From JAFGXW01 sp964634385 (GTDB taxonomy: Bacteria; Bacillota_I; Bacilli_A; Izemoplasmatales; Izemoplasmataceae), in the NCBI GenBank assembly GCA_964634385.1, contig CAZWIZ010000018.1, forward strand, positions 1-23,498: 23,498 nucleotides of DNA, given 5' to 3'. The notes below the pieces were generated by a model. It saw nothing but the letters and a program-made list of their open reading frames with translations, ran no database searches and had not been told where the DNA came from. Shown here one piece after another: positions 22,356 through 23,498 of the stretch (positions are counted from its first letter, which is position 1; each line of letters begins with the position of its first letter). A program made the translations under genes and the position numbers.

Positions 22356-23498
22356 ATGAAAACTGAATTTGGAAGATTTGGGGGACAATATGTTCCTGAC
22401 GTAGTAGTTGAAGCACTAAAAGATTTAGAAATAGCGTTTAATGACGCTATTAATGATTCTTCGTTTATTGAAGAATATAAATACTATCTTAAATATTTTG
22501 TTGGAAGACCTAGTCCACTATATTACGCTGAAAGATTAACTAAAGAACTAGGAGGGGCAAAAATATATTTAAAAAGAGAAGATTTAAATCATACAGGAGC
22601 ACATAAAATCAATAATACTATTGGACAAATATTATTAGCTAAAAGAATGGGGAAGACAAAAATTATTGCTGAAACAGGGGCTGGACAACACGGGGTAGCG
22701 ACAGCTACAGCCGCTGCGATGTTTGGAATGGAATGTGAAATATTTCAAGGGAAAATTGATATGGAGAGACAAAAATTAAATGTCTTTAGAATGGAACTTT
22801 TAGGAGCGAAAGTCACTCCTGTAGAAAGTGGTACAAAAACATTGTCAGACGCTGTTGATTTCGCTATTAATAAATGGGTAGAAAGAATTGATGATACTTT
22901 TTATTTATTAGGGAGTGTTGTTGGACCACATCCGTATCCAACAATAGTAAAATATTTTCAAAAAATTATTGGAGAAGAAGCAATAACCCAAATAAAAAAT
23001 CAAGAAAATCAATTACCTGATTATTTAATTGCTTGTGTAGGAGGAGGAAGTAACTCAATTGGATTATTTAATGAGTTTTTACCATATGAAAACGTAAAAA
23101 TGATTGGAGTTGAAGCTGCTGGAAAAGGACTAAATACTAATATGCATGCAGCTACACTAACATTAGGAAAAGAAGGAATAATTCATGGTATGAATACAAA
23201 AGTAATAATGGATAAAGATAATAATGTTAGCCCAGTATATTCGATATCAGCTGGATTAGATTATCCAGGAGTTGGTCCCGAGCATGCTCATCTTCAAAAT
23301 ATAAAAAGAGTTAAATACGAATCAATTACTGATAAGGAAGCTGTTGAAGCATTTATAAAATTATCGCAAACTGAAGGGATTATTCCCGCAATTGAATCTA
23401 GTCACGCAATTGCTTATGCAATGAAACTAGCTCCTTCTTTAAGTAAAGATAAAATAGTAATAATTAACTTATCTGGAAGAGGAGATAAAGATGTTGAT
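22356..23498 (+). CDS. trpB: Tryptophan synthase beta subunit (runs off the window)
   Basis: 381 codons present; the family is about 395-400 aa, so only the extreme C-terminus is missing. It joins indole and L-serine to give L-tryptophan, normally in an alpha2-beta2 complex with TrpA. Motifs: MKTEFGRFGGQYVPD start, LKREDLNHTGAHKINN with PLP Lys84, AETGAGQHGVATA with the catalytic Glu, GSVVGPHPYP, phosphate loop CVGGGSNS, and SGRGDKDVD at the edge. The usual MGxxDxxRQ stretch reads FQGKIDMERQ. AAGGAG sits 9 bases before ATG. Control is by the Trp T-box just upstream. No other trp gene lies in the window, so trpA should follow or the cell salvages indole. Confidence 0.97.
   Translation, partial: MKTEFGRFGGQYVPDVVVEALKDLEIAFNDAINDSSFIEEYKYYLKYFVGRPSPLYYAERLTKELGGAKIYLKREDLNHTGAHKINNTIGQILLAKRMGKTKIIAETGAGQHGVATATAAAMFGMECEIFQGKIDMERQKLNVFRMELLGAKVTPVESGTKTLSDAVDFAINKWVERIDDTFYLLGSVVGPHPYPTIVKYFQKIIGEEAITQIKNQENQLPDYLIACVGGGSNSIGLFNEFLPYENVKMIGVEAAGKGLNTNMHAATLTLGKEGIIHGMNTKVIMDKDNNVSPVYSISAGLDYPGVGPEHAHLQNIKRVKYESITDKEAVEAFIKLSQTEGIIPAIESSHAIAYAMKLAPSLSKDKIVIINLSGRGDKDVD

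Noticed and set aside
1..23498. CRISPR arrays, rRNA and tRNA genes, prophage genes
   Set aside because: No regularly spaced repeats, no rRNA-like or cloverleaf sequence, and no phage structural or integrase genes were seen on either strand.

Overview
The window is AT-rich DNA with short spacers, strong AGGAGG-type ribosome binding sites and mostly short proteins. It uses the standard code: TGG is Trp, and TGA ends real genes at 6443-6445 and 16622-16624. With the gene content (CIRCE-controlled htpG, MASE1/HD-GYP sensor, FtsX-type ABC exporters, LURP-one proteins, Trp T-box) this points to a low-G+C Firmicute or a code-11 Mollicute relative (Acholeplasmatales/Izemoplasmatales/Haloplasma-like). 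The taxon is an inference. Two runs of exactly 100 N mark scaffold joins, so this is a draft assembly or metagenome bin.

Layout. 1-3440: a divergent pair, a degenerate lipoate-ligase-like gene (-) and htpG (+). The spacer carries a CIRCE/HrcA operator that overlaps the htpG -35 box. A decayed IS3-family left end follows htpG. 3444-6520: a serine-palmitoyltransferase-like alpha-oxoamine synthase overlaps a short-chain reductase; then an S66 LD-carboxypeptidase and a 17-bp bidirectional terminator. 6530-9331 (-): an SGNH hydrolase and a MASE1-GAF-HD-GYP signalling protein. The 3' end of the latter is broken only by an artefactual gap: the two contig ends share the same 55 bp. 9501-14609: a three-gene operon of a small unknown protein and two ATPase-FtsX fusion ABC proteins, closed by a 15-bp terminator. 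14660-14759: a second gap, apparently genuine. 14895-17799: an operon of a compact OLD-type ATPase/TOPRIM protein, two tandem LURP-one-like proteins and a zinc-ribbon methyltransferase. 17828-20173: a PD-(D/E)XK-DinG/XPD helicase fusion. 20367-21964: a 2-hydroxyacid-dehydrogenase homologue without its catalytic Arg, and a cyclophilin lipoprotein. 21951-23498: a promoter, a tryptophan T-box riboswitch and trpB, which runs off the right edge.

How the genes work together. Three regulatory circuits can be read from the DNA: heat-shock repression of htpG, tRNA-Trp-sensing control of trpB, and a membrane sensor predicted to degrade cyclic-di-GMP. The best candidates for new biology are the oxoamine synthase/reductase pair (possible sphingoid-base synthesis), the OLD/LURP/methyltransferase operon, and two enzyme homologues (lipoate ligase, 2-hydroxyacid dehydrogenase) that keep the fold but have lost key active-site residues.
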